From contig CP136068.1 of assembly GCA_032622095.1 (NCBI GenBank), positions 52,754,443-52,818,442 on the forward strand: a stretch of 64,000 bases of DNA. The letters are read 5' to 3'. Origin of the DNA: Siphonodentalium dalli (Eukaryota > Mollusca > Scaphopoda > Gadilida > Siphonodentaliidae). Positions 1 to 12,545 of the stretch are shown here, in pieces. The notes below the pieces were generated by a model. It had not been told where the DNA came from, made no database searches, and was given only the letters and a program-made list of their open reading frames with translations. A program made the position numbers and the translations under genes. Each line of letters starts with the position of its first letter. The stretch's first letter is position 1.

Positions 1-2990
1 TGATATGGTACAATGAAGAGCGTTTGTCCCACTTCCGTGCAGAACTTTAACTGATTCATGCATTATTTATACACTATAGATGTGTTGAAACGGAACAACC
101 GCATTCAAAACGCCGTGGCCGCATTTCAAACGTGTAACATTCCGACACGGTTTCATATACATGATGTACTTTCACAATTTGAACCCACCAACCAGTTTAT
201 ATAATGTATAATACCAGTATTTAATGAATGACCACTTGTACACAAAACGAAATTAAACGGAACAACCGCACCCAGAAATCATCGACCGCATTCAAACGTA
301 TATACTATAGTATATAACACATTCCGACTGAATTTCGGCAAGTTTGTGTGAGTGAGTACAAATCAGCTGGTAGTTGATGCATTTTGCGAGGAAGGGGTTT
401 GCAATAAATTAAGAAAATAAAATTGAAAGAGAAATAATAAATAAAATGCATGTAGAGATACTATAGTATCAAATAAAACACTAACGTATTTAAACGGAAC
501 AACCGCACCAAAAAAAAAAAAACCCCAATACTCCTGATATGGTAGAACGAAGACCGTTTGTCCCACTTCAGTTCAGAACTTTTAACTGATTCATGCATTA
601 CTTTTACACTAGATGTGTTGAAACGGAACAACCGCATTCAAAACGCCGTGGCCGCATTTCAAACGTGTAAAATTCCGCCACGGTTTCATATATATAATGT
701 CCTTTCTCAATTTGAACCCACCAACCAGTTACCAGTATTTAATGAATGATCACAAAACTCAATTAAACGGAACAACCGCATCCAGAACGCAGCGACCGCA
801 TTCAAACGTATATACTATAGTATATAGTAACACATTCTGACTAAATTTCAGCAAGTTTGTGTGAATGAGTACTAATCAGCTGGTGGTTGATGCATTTTGC
901 CAGGAAGGGGTTTGTAATAAATTAAGAAAATAAAATTGAAAGCGAAATAATAAATAAAATGCATGTAGAGATATCAAATAAAAAACTTATGTATTTAAAC
1001 GGAACAACCGCACCAAATTTTTTGTTTAAACAACCCAATACTCCTGATATGGTACAATGAAGAGCGTTTGTCCCACTTCCGTGCAGAACTTTAACTGATT
1101 CATGCATTATTTATACACTATAGATGTGTTGAAACGGAACAACCGCATTCAAAACGCCGTGGCCGCATTTCAAACGTGTAACATTCCGACACGGTTTCAT
1201 ATACATGATGTACTTTCACAATTTGAACCCACCAACCAGTTTATATAATGTATAATACCAGTATTTAATGAATGACCACTTGTACACAAAACGAAATTAA
1301 ACGGAACAACCGCACCCAGAAATCATCGACCGCATTCAAACGTATATACTATAGTATATAACACATTCCGACTGAATTTCGGCAAGTTTGTGTGAGTGAG
1401 TACAAATCAGCTGGTAGTTGATGCATTTTGCGAGGAAGGGGTTTGCAATAAATTAAGAAAATAAAATTGAAAGAGAAATAATAAATAAAATGCATGTAGA
1501 GATACTATAGTATCAAATAAAACACTAACGTATTTAAACGGAACAACCGCACCAAAAAAAAAAAAACCCAATACTCCTGATATGGTAGAACGAAGACCGT
1601 TTGTCCCACTTCAGTGCAGAACTTTTAACTGATTCATGCATTACTTTTACACTAGATGTGTTGAAACGGAACAACCGCATTCAAAACGCCGTGGCCGCAT
1701 TTCAAACGTGTAAAATTCCGCCACGGTTTCATATATATAATGTCCTTTCTCAATTTGAACCCACCAACCAGTTACCAGTTTTTAATGAATGATCACAAAA
1801 CTCAATTAAACGGAACAACCACATCCAGAACGCAGCGACCGCATTCAAACGTATATACTATAGTATATAGTAACACATTCTGACTAAATTTCAGCAAGTT
1901 TGTGTGAATGAGTACTAATCAGCTGGTGGTTGATGCATTTTGCGAGGAAGTGGTTTGTAATAAATTACCATTGATATGGTAGAACGAAGACCGTTTGTCC
2001 CACTTCCGTGCAGAACTTTAACTGATTCATGCATTATTTTATACACTATAGATGTGTTGAAACGGAACAACCGCATTCAAAACGCCGTGGCCGCATTTCA
2101 AACGTGTCAAATTCCGACACGGTTTCATATACATGATGTACTTTCACAATTTGAACACACCAACCAGTTTATATAATGTATAATACCAGTATTTAATGAA
2201 TGACCACTTGTACACAAAACGAAATTAAACGGAACAACCGCACCCAGAAATCAGCGACCGCATTCAAACGTATATATTATAGTATATAACACATTCTGAC
2301 TGAATTTCAGCAAGTTTTTGTGAGTGATGTACTAATCAGCTGGTAGTTGATGCATTTTGTGAGGAAGGGGTTTGCAATAAATTAAGAAATTCAAATTGAA
2401 AGAGAAAAAATAAACAAAATGCATGTAGAGATATAAAATAAGACACTAACGTATTTAAACGGAACAGCCGCACCATATATGTGTTGAAACGGAACAACCG
2501 CATTTAAAACGCCGTGGCGTTATTTCAAACATATAAAATTCCGACCCGGTTTCATATACATAATGTACTTTCACAATTTGAACCCAACAACCAGTTGCCA
2601 GTATTTAATGAATGACCACTTGTACACAAAACGCAATTAAACGGAACAACCGCATCCAGAACGCAGCGATCGCATTCAAACGTAACAAGTTCTGTCCGAA
2701 TTTCATCAAGTTTATGTGGGTTTTAATAATTATTAGCTCGAGGTAGATGCACTTTGAGGGAAATGGATTTCAACGAAAATCCTGGAACAAATCAAATTGA
2801 AGGAGAAATAATAAACAAAATCGAAACGGAAAAATAAAAAAAACAAATAAAACACGAGGAATAACCCATATTGGAAAGGGATAGATCTGACATGTGCATT
2901 CACTATGTAATATATTCGATATGTGTACAGAGCATGCAAGCACACCCATATATTTATACTCTCACAGCATTCCAAGACTTCGACAATTTA
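1..2990. repeat. Satellite array with alternating ~520 bp subunits
   Basis: Two related subunit types alternate. Type A begins at 1, 1045 and 1972 (TGATATGGTACAATGAAG or a close variant); type B begins at 535 and 1578 (GATATGGTAGAACGAAGACC). The A+B higher-order period is 1,043-1,044 bp and the copies are nearly identical. The second B is cut short at about 394 bp, and from about 2480 the copies diverge. Every subunit carries several boxes of the form AAACGGAACAACCGCA. The array starts before the window. The ~60-residue frames inside it are conserved only because the DNA is. Confidence 0.9.
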
Positions 2991-3470
2991 GCTTATGAGT
3001 GCCGGTAAAGGGAAACGCATTTAAACCGGAACAACCGGAATCAAACGGTAACCGAATTTCAACCAGATTCGAGTGGAAAATTATATAATTATATAACTTG
3101 GGGGGGGGGGGGGTATAATTTCGCACACGCGCACCATAAATGTAAAATCAGGTAAACAATAACTAGTCGGTGTTCGTGTAATCGCTATAGTATATATTTA
3201 ATTTTCCGATCGTGGATATAGGTTCTACGTGTAAATAAATGATCACAATTTACAAAATGCGTTTAAATGGAACAACAGCTCTCCTCAAACGACAGGCATT
3301 ATTCGGATATCGGAAACGGATACTTAAGTTTTCCGATCGCGCATTCGTTTGTATAACCATAATTAACTACAAACGTGATGCGCCAGCTAGGTTTGTTTGC
3401 ATATATATAAGTATTAAATTCAGTACTTTGCTTCAAACATAAGCATGCATTTTTGCACGAGCTGATCGAA
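2991..3470. repeat. Decayed edge of the satellite
   Basis: The GGAACAACCG-type boxes continue in degenerate form (around 3010-3050 and 3255-3275), with a run of about 13 G at about 3100. No gene is visible. Confidence 0.5.
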
Positions 3471-3739
3471 CAACTGACCTACTACTGGCTACTAGTATAC
3501 TGGTAAATACGTCAAAATCATCAAGTTTTCGACAAGTCGAGATTATAATATAAAACATATCCTTTTGAGAACGGATGGTGATAACAAAAACATACCGGTA
3601 CTATCAACTCCTGGCCGATTACGAACTTACCACTTTTCCGTGATCGCCAAAACACAAAACGATTACATACACTGGTAGATGCATGTGTAGTAGACGTCTC
3701 TTTTACATTAAATAATTAAATACCGGAAAGTTAGCGTTT

Positions 3740-3895
3740 ACGTGCGGTGTAACCGCAGTCAATGGTCATTAACTGCAGTAACCTAACCGAGCGTAACTGC
3801 GGTGCCACCGCAGTTAAGACCGTTAACTGAGGTGCGGTTACGGTTTGACCGCAGTTATAAACGGATTATAACTGCAGTTAATGGGTCAATTACTT
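3740..3895. repeat. Cluster of CTGCGGT/ACCGCAG inverted motifs
   Basis: About ten copies of AACTGC(G/A)GT or its complement occur in about 150 bp. The clearest hairpin is at 3794-3816: arms TAACTGCGGT and ACCGCAGTTA with a three-base loop. The rest of 3471-4480 shows no gene. Confidence 0.6.
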
Positions 3896-4483
3896 AGGGC
3901 ATAACAGTATGTGCTACTAGTATATGACATGTTGTGACTGACACCAGATGTTTTTGGTCTAAGCATTTTGAATTTAAAATTTTGCAGAAGTGAAGTTACT
4001 AATAACTTTCGCAAAACTAGAATAAATCATACAAATACAAAATATGAGCAGTAAAAAACTAATGACACATTCAGAATATTCCCGTTTATTGCAAGTTATT
4101 TGTTTATGCTTGTGTTATTTTATTGCGACCTCCGGTCACTGCATATTTGATTACCAACAAAAAAGCTTCCGGAATACGTACCGGTATCTACCAAATTACG
4201 TTCCAACATTACTGTATGTACCACGAATGATAAAAATATGTTAAATCGTCGGTAATAAGAAATAGTGGCTTACCATTAGTTACTATATTCACCTAAAAAT
4301 AATGAGCCGATGTGCCATTCTTTTTCTGTTTGGTACATGTACATAAATTATTTGTTAATGGTTCAGGTATATCAAGAATTTGATTTGGGCTAATTCCGTG
4401 TTTTTTAATAACCTCTACCAGGAAGTTTGCGAACATTTTACTTTCTGTGTTTCCATTTGCGATGTTCTTGACAAACAAATGTT

Positions 4484-4730
4484 GCAGTAAAACTTCTCCA
4501 AACCGGACCCTCTATAAACCTAATCCCTCTTCATACCGAACAAATTGTCCAGTCCTGAATTCACCCAAGTGCATTCTCACTAAAAATTACCAGTGTAAAC
4601 CGGAAGGCTCTCTATTCCGAACATCAGACGGCTTTTATAGTCCAAAAGTGAACGAATACATTACTTTTTACCTCCGAAATCTGAATGCAGAAAGCGATAC
4701 CAACCGAACGCAAGTGCAGTAGATTTGACA
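4484..4730. mobile_element. Fragment of a TIR element (CAGTAAAAC... type)
   Basis: It starts CAGTAAAACTTCTCCAAACC and repeats the words 'accgaac' and 'ctctataaacc'. A related inverted pair is at 7385-7480. The CAGTAAAACCTC-like terminus resembles Tc1/pogo-group ends. No second terminus is clear here, so this is probably a decayed half. The 91-codon frame across it is not a gene. Confidence 0.45.
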
Positions 4731-5214
4731 TACTTGATGCTGAGATCGTTTTGGCTCTTGTGTAGACTGGAGATCCTTTATAAGTTTAAATTTCTGGTCA
4801 AAACATTCAACCCTGTGTGATCGCAATGGCTCAATCATGGTGAAGGTTGATTAAAACTTTATTGGTGACAATACACTACCATCGTGTATTTTTAGCTAAT
4901 TAGTGTTAAGTTTGGACTATGGTCCAATTCAGCTCAGTGATTGATGTAAAACATAGTGTCAGCACTGTAGTACATGTGAAGTCACCATTGTTCACTCAAA
5001 GTGTTAAATAAGCATACAGTTACCGTATCTAATAAGACAGCTGCCATTATTATCGCCGAACAAAATACCGCTAATTAAATTGGTACGAAATAGTACTAAA
5101 CTACTATACTAATGATGTGACATTTTAAAAAATCACTGTAAAATTGATCTTTTCCATGTTTCCTGTCTTATCTATACATGTATTATATCTTAATAGACCA
5201 TGATTTTATGTTTA
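4731..5214. other. No feature recognised
   Basis: AT-rich single-copy-looking sequence. No long frame, RNA gene or repeat seen. Confidence 0.5.
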
Positions 5215-5660
5215 CCCATACCATAGTATGGTAAACATAGTGTCGTTGTCCCGATTGACCACTCGTTGTTAGTCTGTCTGTCTGTAGACACTTTACGCAT
5301 GGTGCGATAACTCAAATATTTTCTATCTGATTGGAACCAAATTTTGTATATTAATTTCTCAGCATAAAAGACAGATCGAGTTCGAATATGGGTTTGATCC
5401 GACTATTTTTAACTGAGTTATGGCCCTTTTTCAAAAAAATATTCACTCTTAAAAATTTTGTTTTTTGTTTTTAAATAATTAAAAACAAATATTTTTTTTA
5501 AGTTAACAAAATTTTAAAAACTAACACCATTATAACTCTGCCAAGGGTACCCCGAGTCACCACACCAAATTTGTTTAAATTGGTCCAAAATCTTGTGTTA
5601 TGTACTCGTAAATTTGTTTGGAGCGACATTAAATCCAATTCATCAATTCCATACCATGTC
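5215..5660 (+). repeat. Interspersed repeat of the 'gtctgtctg / gagttatggccc' type
   Basis: It begins with a small palindrome (CCATAGTATGG), then a GTCTGTCTGTCTG stretch, then text such as 'gataactcaaatat' and 'gagttatggccctttt'. The same wording recurs at 17.1, 26.6, 31.7, 39.0, 43.5 and 47.8 kb, so this is a dispersed family, probably non-autonomous. No coding capacity is visible. Confidence 0.55.
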
Positions 5661-6094
5661 TTTGGACTACTTAGCTATTGATAAGGCTATATTATTTTCT
5701 GATGTCTCTTATGTCAATGTGCAGATAATCTGATAAAGAAAGCTATGATATCTAGTTTAAAATAAAGATTCAACAATACACATCACATGATATTAACAGT
5801 AGACTTGAACATCTGTATGTGCTGCCTTGCACAGCTGAAGATATCACTCTACAGATGGTCTGAGGTCATTATAAATGTTATTGGTTTAATAGAGATGCCA
5901 GTTTTCAACATAAACAATTTCTGTGATTTGTTGACAGCTCTGCTATATAATTTTATATTAATGGGTCACCAGTGAGGTGGCTTATCTTGATATATATTGT
6001 TGGTAGAATGTGATACATTATCATTGTAAACTTAAATTGGACTCTCTTAACCCAAGTATTCCATGTCCAGGTCACCTTTCACATTTAAACCAAG

Positions 6095-6160
6095 GCTGTG
6101 GTGGTGCAGCATTACAGATCCTGTACCAGTGCATTCTCTTATATAAATCCGAGTGACCCA
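6095..6160. mobile_element. Fragment of the hairpin MITE family
   Basis: It contains 'gtggtgcagcattacagatcctg' wording followed by CAGTGCATTCTCTTATATAA, as in the copies at 20.2, 28.9 and 61.4 kb. Only one arm is present. Flanking sequence 5661-6094 and 6161-6343 shows nothing else. Confidence 0.5.
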
Positions 6161-6343
6161 TAAATTCCAATAATTTGTGTTATGTACATTTGTCTATAAT
6201 AGTACATAACAGTATACGGTACTCTATAATTCAACACCAAAACTCATTTATGATTCCGATCATAGTAATTTACTATGGCCAAGGGATGGGTTAACATCTG
6301 CCGATCGTGATCGGCCTCTCGTTAATTCTTATTATATAGAGAG

Positions 6344-7262
6344 TAATCAATTGGTTTCGATGATTACGTGACATAATTCACGAGGGGAGCCGGGCCTGGT
6401 ATAACCCAAGTGAGCGGAGCGAACGAGGGTTTTACCAATAGGCCCGGCTACCCGAGTGAATTATGTCACGTAATCATCGAAACCAATTGATTATTCTGTT
6501 TATTACACACTTTCAACCACTAAAAGTTGCTAATTCTAAAGAGAAGATGTGACAAAATAAGCCCAGATCAGCTGATTCTCCCATTTTGAACCCCAATGTA
6601 CATTTGCGCATGCAGTTACGCGGATGGACACATAATTTAAATAATTGTGACGTATAAACGATACCGATTGACCTCACTATTTTGATTCACTTTGGTGCGA
6701 TTCATTTTTCGGAAATTTTCTGTCAAAATTGTGTTTATTCTGACCGAACAAGCATGGCACTTGGAACGGGATATTGTGAAGATTCTGATGGTGTGTAAAT
6801 AATGTTGGTTCATACAGGAAATGTTTGGAAATCGTGCTAAAAGTAGAAAACTAAGTTTCGAAGTGACGATATTTTAATCATCGACGTAAACAAACACTCG
6901 AAGAGCAACACATGGAAATTCAGCTCGGAACTGGATAAATGTATTGTTCACATGGAATTTTTCATAGTTCATTTGACTGGAATATGACATAGTTTGGATC
7001 ATCGGAGTCGATAATAGGTAAGATTGTTCTTCATTTTACCGGTTTATTAACTGCTTCTGCATGATAACTGCATCATCATTGGCAGTCCGTTTCTGTTCAA
7101 CTTCAACCATGTTTGAGCCGTAGAAAGTGAAAATAGTTCCGGCTTAGATCGGAACTGTCAAAAATCGCGTGCTTTCACCAGTGACGTAATTCACAGTTGT
7201 GACATCAATTTTAAATCACCAAGAAATCCCTATAAATCATGACTAAGTGTGTAATAAAACAT
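6344..7262. mobile_element. Fold-back element with a 150-bp palindrome at its left end
   Basis: The left end (6344-6493) is a long palindrome. Its first 38 bases, from TAATCAATTGG through ACGTGACATAATTCAC, are repeated exactly in reverse complement at the other side, and a GC-rich stem (GCCGGGCC) follows inward. A separate inverted pair, TTTATTACACACTT near 6497 and AAGTGTGTAATAAA near 7243-7257, suggests the element reaches to about 7262. The middle has no protein-coding frame. The superfamily is not known to me. Confidence 0.6.
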
Positions 7263-7384
7263 GTTTAATCTAATGTTATTTATATTTTAGTTGGTACTTT
7301 ATTGAGTACAGTTTAATTAATCAATAATGAGTTGATTGTGCTTCGACAACTCTTAGTCTTAGTAATGACGTCAATACATTCCGA

Positions 7385-7482
7385 TCGTAATGCGATTTTC
7401 TATAAACCAAACACCTCTCTAAACCGAACAGAAGGGCTGGTCCGAAGGGTGTTCGGTTTGGAGAGGTTTTACTGTACTAATA
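7385..7482. mobile_element. Palindromic MITE, CAGTAAAACCTC-type ends
   Basis: The left arm holds CACCTCTCTAAACCGAACA and the right arm TGTTCGGTTTGGAGAGG, then TTTTACTGTA. The arms are complementary around a short GC-rich loop. Same family as 4484. Confidence 0.65.
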
Positions 7483-7679
7483 ATAATGTGCCCAATTCTT
7501 TTACAAGACTGTTGTGTGACCACCAATCTAGCGATATAGTATCTGGCCTAAACCAACCGGGAGGAAGGTCATTACTGTTGGTCGATATCTAGACTCCTAT
7601 ACATGTATGTACCGTAGCTATTGGAGAAGTTGAAGGAGTCTGGTCAATATCTACAAAATAAAGTTCATTTGGACTCCCA

Positions 7680-7855
7680 AACTCAATGTTCCCAGTATAC
7701 CATGTCGGAAAATGTTCCCAAACCCTGTATACATGTACCGGTTGGAAAATTTTACTAAACCCGGTATACCGGGTCAGAAATTGTTACTAAACCCCGTATA
7801 CCGGGTTAGAAATGTTACTAAACTCAGTATACTGGGTAGGAAAATGGCCTGGATG
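7680..7855. repeat. Minisatellite, ~33 bp unit, about 5 copies
   Basis: Units read roughly 'ttactaaacccggtataccgggt' plus 'cagaaa'. Each copy includes the small palindrome CCGGTATACCGG or a variant of it. A poly-A run follows at about 7877. Confidence 0.7.
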
Positions 7856-8587
7856 AGGCCCTGGTTGGTGTAATTAAAAAAAAAAAAAAAGTTAACTTTT
7901 CAGGTTTTCTTGTCACCCCCACTGATGCATTCAAATCAAATTCAGATGCATTCAAAGGCTAAATCAAATCGATGCATGAAATGTATAAACATGAGAAAAT
8001 GAGAGTTACAGACAGAGAGACATCGGGTTTTTCATATACATGTTGATTATATTAGGCGTACATGTATACCTGCTGGTGATGACCCACTCAGTACTAGTTG
8101 TTGATTGACCAGGCTAGATGGCATGTATACACGCCCATTTCTGCTCACATGTTTACTGCCAAATCAGCTCTTAATATTTCATTAATGCTAATTACGACTT
8201 GCAATTTGGATTGAAATACATGTATGCTATTGATCTGAGTCGATTGACATTACAATACAGATACAACAATACCTACCGAATCTAATATTTTCTGACTTCT
8301 AATCCCAGATTCATTTTTCTTTGTCTGCATGGGAAAGATATCTACATGTAAGGGGATAGGACTTTATATGGGATACCGTGATATTACTCTATCAGTGATT
8401 CTGTGCATGATCCCCGGTTCATGTTCCTGTTGAAATTTTGATTTGTATCAGTTTACCAAAGAGTATCAAGACACTTTGGACGTTTATTGACTTTAACATG
8501 AGGTGGAAAATTTATGATCTGAAATTCATAGTTATTTGGTCTCCAGGTCAGACCCGTATCTCATGTTATCAACAAACAAGAGTCAGT

Positions 8588-8690
8588 ATGATAAATTCAA
8601 AACTACCAGTAACAGTATTGTACCACCTGCTACCAACTATTTAACCCTAACCCTAACAGTATTGTACCACCTGCTACCGGTATTTAACCC
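8588..8690. repeat. Short direct duplication with two CCCTAA units
   Basis: The phrase 'aacagtattgtaccacctgctacc' occurs twice about 60 bp apart, with CCCTAACCCTAA between. Two units are too few to call telomeric. Confidence 0.55.
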
Positions 8691-8775
8691 TTTCTGTACT
8701 GAATGGACTTTCTCATTCAGTTATAAAAGTTGGAATGGTCAATCATTCATTTGGAGAGGCGTCCACTGTCCTGGC
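8688..8775. mobile_element. Left end of a TTAA-flanked MITE (CCCTTTCTTTACTGAAT family)
   Basis: TTAA at 8684-8687 is followed by CCCTTTCTGTACTGAATGGA. The right end is missing. Full-length relatives are at 31369 and 34885. Confidence 0.6.
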
Positions 8776-9539
8776 AAAATGAAGACAGACATACCGGTAC
8801 ACAAAGATAATATACTGGGACACCTATTACAAAGTCGATTTTGAGCTCAAATAATACCTACCGGTAGTTCATGTACCGGTAATTCTCACTTTTGGCACAT
8901 TCCTGTCTGATTTCAGGGATCATACAAGTAATACCGTCCATATTAAAATTCACAAAGCATATTGATTTTGTTTGCCTAGGAAATACTTGGAAATGATCAC
9001 TTTGAAGTGAATAAGACCAAGGGGGCATTTTTTTTTTTCAGCTGTCTTCGCATGAAGATCGCATGGGTTATACTGGTATTATAAGAAAGCAAGTTCTTTG
9101 TTCAGTGCTAGTGTTGGAAGGTTATAGAATTTACGTTTCGGTTTTGTTTTTTTTGGGTAAAAAAACCTTGGTTTCGGTTTTAGTATGCAATCACTTAACA
9201 TATAGCAATTAGTCCAACACAACTGGACAAAACAGGCACTACCAGTTACAGAGGGTCATGATAAGTTGGTGAACAGCTTGCTGTGTTGCTAAATCTTGAA
9301 CTTTAATGAGAATGTGAGATAAAAGTCATATTGAACCATCAAGTTTAAGCACACACAAAATAGTTGTGCCGACTGACCATATTTCTTGACGCTGACCCTA
9401 AACTGTTTTTCCGACTATACACAAATATTTCCCCCATACCAAAATCAAAACATAAAAGTGAAACGCAAATACAGCTACGTTTCATGCATACAAGATGAAC
9501 TCCCGTGCGACTTGTATTGCTACCGATATAATTTACAAT
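8776..9539. other. No feature recognised
   Basis: Unique-looking AT-rich sequence with short T runs near 9030 and 9148. No supported gene. Confidence 0.5.
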
Positions 9540-10180
9540 CAATACTGCGTTGAATTGTTTAAAGACAAGGCCGTGGTAAACAATCAGTTACGATGTAGCA
9601 TGATTGTGCCCCGTTCCTGGACAATGATGACGTAATTACGCGTTTGATGTTCCCGCTCAGTTTGTGGGTGAGAGATACCGATATGCACAAAAATAACTGC
9701 CACAATCAACAAGACGCAAATAAGTGCACGTACGTGTACACGGCATTTGGCCGGCTCAAATTCGTAATATTTCGTTGAACGTTATAGATAAAAGTTCAAT
9801 TTTATTGACCGATTAGCCGGGAGAATGAAGTTTCAGAAATTGCAGTTCTAACTACCGACTTTATTTCCGCATGGAACGAAATGTTTCGTCATGACTCATG
9901 CACACGTCATCAATTCAAATAAAGTGCACACTTATTCTAAGACAGTTGACAATAAAGGTGACAAAAGTCAACGACCTACTGCATGTAGTTCGTGTTGACT
10001 GTGTGGCCATTCATCGATCCGTACGTTCCATAACAAAACGTTTCTGGACCATTTCCCACGTGGTATAAAATTTCGGTTCGGTTCGCATTCTCATTTTTGC
10101 AACGACATGCTTCCTCATTTCAGTTTCGTTTGGCAATCCAAACACAATCACTGTAAAATTCTAGACTAATTTCTTCTTGT
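9540..10180. promoter_or_regulatory. Possible promoter-like island
   Basis: This stretch has clearly more CpG and less simple repeat than its surroundings. It contains TGACGTAA (CRE-like, near 9628), ATGACTCAT (AP-1-like, near 9893) and a TATAAAA box at about 10064. A pyrimidine-rich AG at about 10193 precedes a 44-codon open frame starting ATGCAAAATTCG. None of these is proof of a gene; transcript data would decide. Confidence 0.25.
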
Positions 10181-10654
10181 CTTTGGCCTTCAGATGCAAA
10201 ATTCGGATCGTGGAACGGACTTTACCGATCACCGTAAATGCGGTATTTTGTATTTTGCTCGGTTTGGTTTCTCGGTGTTGTCTCAAAAACCGACACCATT
10301 GCAACTCTATTCAGTGCTACATGTATAATGAAAAGTTTGGTCAGAAATATTCTGCATGTATTGATATTCCTCCTCCCAAATTACTGTGCATGTACATACA
10401 TAATTTAGTGGTTCAAACAAGCCATGTCTGTTCAAGAATCCAAACTCTTTGTTTACTAAATTCTCATTGATAAAAAATAACTTTGTATACTTTTGGGAAA
10501 ATCCATTCAGTTTAGGAAGGGTTAATATAGCATCTTACCTGAAAAATTATATACCTGTACATGTACAGGGTATGTTTTGAAAAAAATGTCATATCCATCA
10601 ATGTTGAAATACCATATGCATAATGCACCCAAAGAAACTGGATCATGTCCACAA

Positions 10655-10772
10655 GAAACCCTGACACACACAAGAACCCGGGAACATTGTCCACAAGAAC
10701 CCGGGAACATTGTCCACAAGAAACCGGGAACATTGTCCACAAGAAACCGGGAACATTTTCCACAAGAAACAT
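10655..10772. repeat. Minisatellite, ~26 bp unit, about 4-5 copies
   Basis: The unit is 'aagaaaccgggaacattgtccac'. The flanks form a weak inverted pair: GGATCATGTCCAC near 10640 and GTTGACATGATCC near 10825. The frames seen on both strands here are repeat shadows. Confidence 0.8.
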
Positions 10773-10870
10773 GATTTATAGTCACATTTTATCCGAGGCT
10801 TCTTGTGTTCTTCATGGCTTTCGTTGACATGATCCAAATTTCTTGTAGACACAGTCTTGGTTTCTTTGGG

Positions 10871-12545
10871 GGCCATGTTATAAATCTACTGGTAGGCCCC
10901 ACCACGAAGTGTGAACCTGAAAGTTCAGGGTCCATGTTTGTCTGTTCTTTTTTACATCTGTTTTGCCAAATGAAAATTATTTTTCCCAAATTTGTTTAGA
11001 AGTTGCCAAATATTATCGGTTGTGCAATATTAAGTCTTGTGTTTCAACAATTGCTGACTGACGATGTTTGTTATGTTCGTTATGTTCGTCGATTTGCTAG
11101 ATTTTTCTTCACTCTGGTTTTGATGCATGGAGTTATACAATGTAGCGATCTGGAAGCACTCAAATTATTAACAATTCTTGCCTCTCGTTTCTATCAGAAC
11201 AATAAACGAATCATCCAACAAAACAAATGGCAGAAGGGCAGCTTCATTGAGAGGGCACCCAGAAATGAAGAGGATTATCTATGTAAACATCACCACCATG
11301 CATAAACCCTCCGCTGTTCAATACTTATGCTATCAGATTAACTATATATACGTCTTGATAGGTGTTAACTTTCCTAAGTTTATAACAGTAATTGTGAGAC
11401 TTCCCTGAAATGAATGGTATTGAGCAACATGTATTTTGAACGACTTTCTTGAGGAATTGATAAGTCTCTTGCCAAAAAAATTGCCAACGGAATATATTTT
11501 TTGCCAAGTGTAAATTATTTTTGCATTTGGCAATTGGCAGCGCAAATCTTGTTAAAGTGTAAACATGCACAAGGACAAATTTTATTAGTACCTTCTCCTT
11601 GTTACTCTACTTGAAGTATTACACCATTATGATTGAATTCCTTCGAGAAGTCCCCGGGAGAAATTGGAATTCGCTTACAAAATGACTGCAGTTTACTCTC
11701 TTGTGTCTATTCGATTGATTTTCCGTATGAGAAATTGACGGGGCAACATCCCTCCCGGTTATCAGTGAGAGATTTATCAATTTATCTGAGGTTTAGCGAT
11801 TCCACAAGACAAAGTACTCTTTTATAACCCCACAAGGCATTCTTTTGGCTTAGCCGTTGTTCTGTGTGGCTTTTAAGGGTGTGGGATTAAAGTTGTGTTT
11901 CTCTGATAATTCTCTGGTACGTACACAAACCTTCATTGTTAGCTGATTTTAACACATGTTTTCAATGGCATTCGTCATTCTCGTTGTTTTCTATTCTGGC
12001 TCACTACTGTTTCCACCAGTTATAACTTAAGTAATGCTAGATTTGCCGTGCCACAGTTCAAATGAATGCAGGGTTTCTTCGCTCGGGATTAAGACATTGG
12101 AATGCACTTGTTTCGTGATGGTTTTTTAGATTCGATGATTAGCTTCAGATTCTCATGGAATTCTTTGTAAACATCGCAAAAACTCTTACATAACAGACTA
12201 TTCTGGTCTTTGTACTAAGGTAGGTAGTTGAAAGGTGATTGTTTCCTCATGTTTATGAGTTGGTGCTTTTCATTTAGAATTTCTGTTGAATTGAAGCATT
12301 CTCTAGTATTTAGCAGCTTCAGTATTATTTAAATTTTAGCCAATATCCATGCTTTCACCATTATTTGTCAGTTAGCATATCTTCTGGCTCTGTACATGTA
12401 AATGTATTGCCAGGGAGTGTACTAGTATCCCTTATCTTTTGGTCGGCTGAACTCTATCATACTAGTACCTGTTGGGACCAGGATAAAATACTATCTTTTA
12501 TGTAGGAATATTTGTTTGCAGGGACTTTTATCAATGATCCACATA
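10871..12545. other. No feature recognised
   Basis: Mostly unique AT-rich sequence. Two frames of 100 and 64 codons (11003-11305, 11633-11827) have no motif or splice context that supports them. Confidence 0.5.

Noticed and set aside
4447-4722. 91-codon open frame
   Set aside because: It overlaps a TIR-element fragment; the repeated RTxxKPNP-like text reflects the DNA repeat.
8643-8658. Telomere-like CCCTAACCCTAA
   Set aside because: Only two units, of the six-base type widespread in animals; most likely chance or part of the local duplication.
11003-11305. 100-codon open frame
   Set aside because: No domain, poor start context and no neighbouring exons; length is within chance for this composition.
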